From G020354085 sp964629975 (GTDB lineage Bacteria; Pseudomonadota; Gammaproteobacteria; Acidiferrobacterales; Sulfurifustaceae), in contig CAZVUN010000037.1 in assembly GCA_964629975.1 (NCBI GenBank), positions 1-21,247 of the forward strand: a DNA stretch of 21,247 nt, read 5' to 3'. Every line of letters begins with the position of its first letter. The first letter of the stretch is position 1. The notes below the pieces were generated by a model. It did no database searches. It saw nothing but the letters and a program-made list of their open reading frames with translations, and was not told the origin of the DNA. Made by a program: the position numbers and the translations under genes. Shown here in pieces: positions 20,841-21,247 of the stretch.

Positions 20841-21247
20841 TCAGCGGGCCGGCAGGCGCTCGGCCTTGCGGATCACGACGTCCTGGCGCGGCACATCCCG
20901 GTGCGGAAAGGTGACGGTGGTCTCGGCCGATTCGATCTTCCTGACCACGTCCATGCCGGCAATCACGCGGCCGAACACGCAGTAGCCCCAGCCCTCGGCC
21001 GACCGGGCGCGATGATCGAGCGCCGCGTTGTCGACGGTGTTGATGAAGAACTGCGCCGTCGCCGAGTGCGGGTCGCTGGTGCGTGCCATGGCGATGGTGC
21101 CGGCGCTGTTGCGCAGGCCGTTGTCGGCTTCGTTCCTGATCGATGCGCGTGTCGGCTTCTGCCTCATGCCCGGTTCGAAGCCGCCGCCCTGAATCATGAA
21201 GCCCTTGATGACGCGGTGGAAGATCGTGCCGTTGTAGAAGCCGGCAT
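20841..21247 (-). CDS. Cyclophilin-type peptidyl-prolyl isomerase, 5' end outside window
   Basis: The visible 134 residues form most of a cyclophilin (PpiA/PpiB type), which catalyses proline cis-trans isomerisation. The window-edge part reads GFYNGTIFHRVIKGFMIQGG, the catalytic FHRV/FMIQGG block. It is followed by IRNEADNGLRNSAGTIAMAR, HSATAQFFINTVDN, WGYCVFGRVIAGMDVV and a VVIRKAERLPAR end. The N-terminal strand and any signal peptide lie beyond 21247, so cytosolic or periplasmic location cannot be decided. It is convergent with ilvA, 18 bases apart; a small GC hairpin (GACGCG/CGCGTC, 20826-20842) spans the junction without a T-run. Confidence 0.92.
   Translation of the reverse strand, partial: AGFYNGTIFHRVIKGFMIQGGGFEPGMRQKPTRASIRNEADNGLRNSAGTIAMARTSDPHSATAQFFINTVDNAALDHRARSAEGWGYCVFGRVIAGMDVVRKIESAETTVTFPHRDVPRQDVVIRKAERLPAR

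Noticed and set aside
20823..20842. Terminator between ilvA and the isomerase gene
   Set aside because: There is a 6-base GC stem but no T-run on either strand, and it overlaps the isomerase stop codon; mentioned only within that gene's entry.
1..21247. CRISPR array, integrase, insertion sequence or defence island
   Set aside because: No regularly spaced repeats, transposase or terminal inverted repeats are visible; the only repeat pair belongs to the two peptide genes.

Overview
The window is GC-rich chromosomal DNA from what looks like a gammaproteobacterium, possibly a Chromatiales-like or other deep-branching free-living lineage. The evidence is the thiS-thiG-trmB order, a Rof-type Rho antiterminator, a DUF3135 protein, a CPXCG protein and the divergent rpiA/ilvA pair. 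No plasmid, phage, CRISPR or complete transposon is visible. Most of the window is housekeeping and signalling genes packed tightly on both strands. The only mobile-element trace is a truncated group II intron reverse transcriptase lying directly downstream of a tRNA-Gly gene at the left edge.

Layout. (1) 34-733, minus: tRNA-Gly(CCC), then a reverse transcriptase remnant starting 14 bases after the tRNA CCA. (2) 868-3566, plus: thiS-thiG (thiazole synthesis), trmB (tRNA m7G46 methyltransferase) and an EamA-family exporter, with overlapping or close starts. (3) 3523-5088, minus: a MoaD-like sulfur carrier without its terminal diglycine, a SirB1/transglutaminase-like TPR protein and a GIY-YIG protein. 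(4) 5322-7844, plus: a five-domain REC-REC-PAS-GGDEF-EAL protein behind a very good sigma-54 promoter match. (5) 7849-9225, minus: an overlapping operon of CPXCG protein, Rof and an exported metallo-beta-lactamase-fold protein whose first metal motif has lost its histidines. (6) 9397-11438, plus: a DUF3135 protein, a heavily frameshifted outer-membrane 'transporter' pseudogene, and a beta-barrel outer-membrane protein gene with one frameshift and its own sigma-54 promoter match. (7) 11604-14415, plus: a DUF523-DUF1722 protein, a PilZ protein, a second EamA exporter and an unknown protein with a histone-like Lys/Ala tail. (8) 14446-15207, minus: three tiny secreted Lys-rich proteins, two of them tandem paralogues with almost identical DNA over their 3' halves. 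(9) 15423-18559, plus: a membrane histidine kinase and an NtrC-family regulator overlapping by ATGA. (10) 18574-20822: divergent rpiA and ilvA. (11) 20841-end, minus: a cyclophilin-type peptidyl-prolyl isomerase cut by the window edge.

How they may fit together (inference): the window holds an NtrC-type sigma-54 activator with an intact GAFTGA loop and two strong -24/-12 matches, one ahead of the c-di-GMP enzyme and one ahead of the outer-membrane protein. A PilZ receptor is also present, so part of the window may belong to a sigma-54/c-di-GMP circuit. The least explained items are the two sulfur carriers with abnormal C-termini, the metal-site-less MBL protein, and the concerted pair of tiny secreted peptides facing a sensor kinase. 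I do not see a clearly new multi-gene defence or metabolic system.
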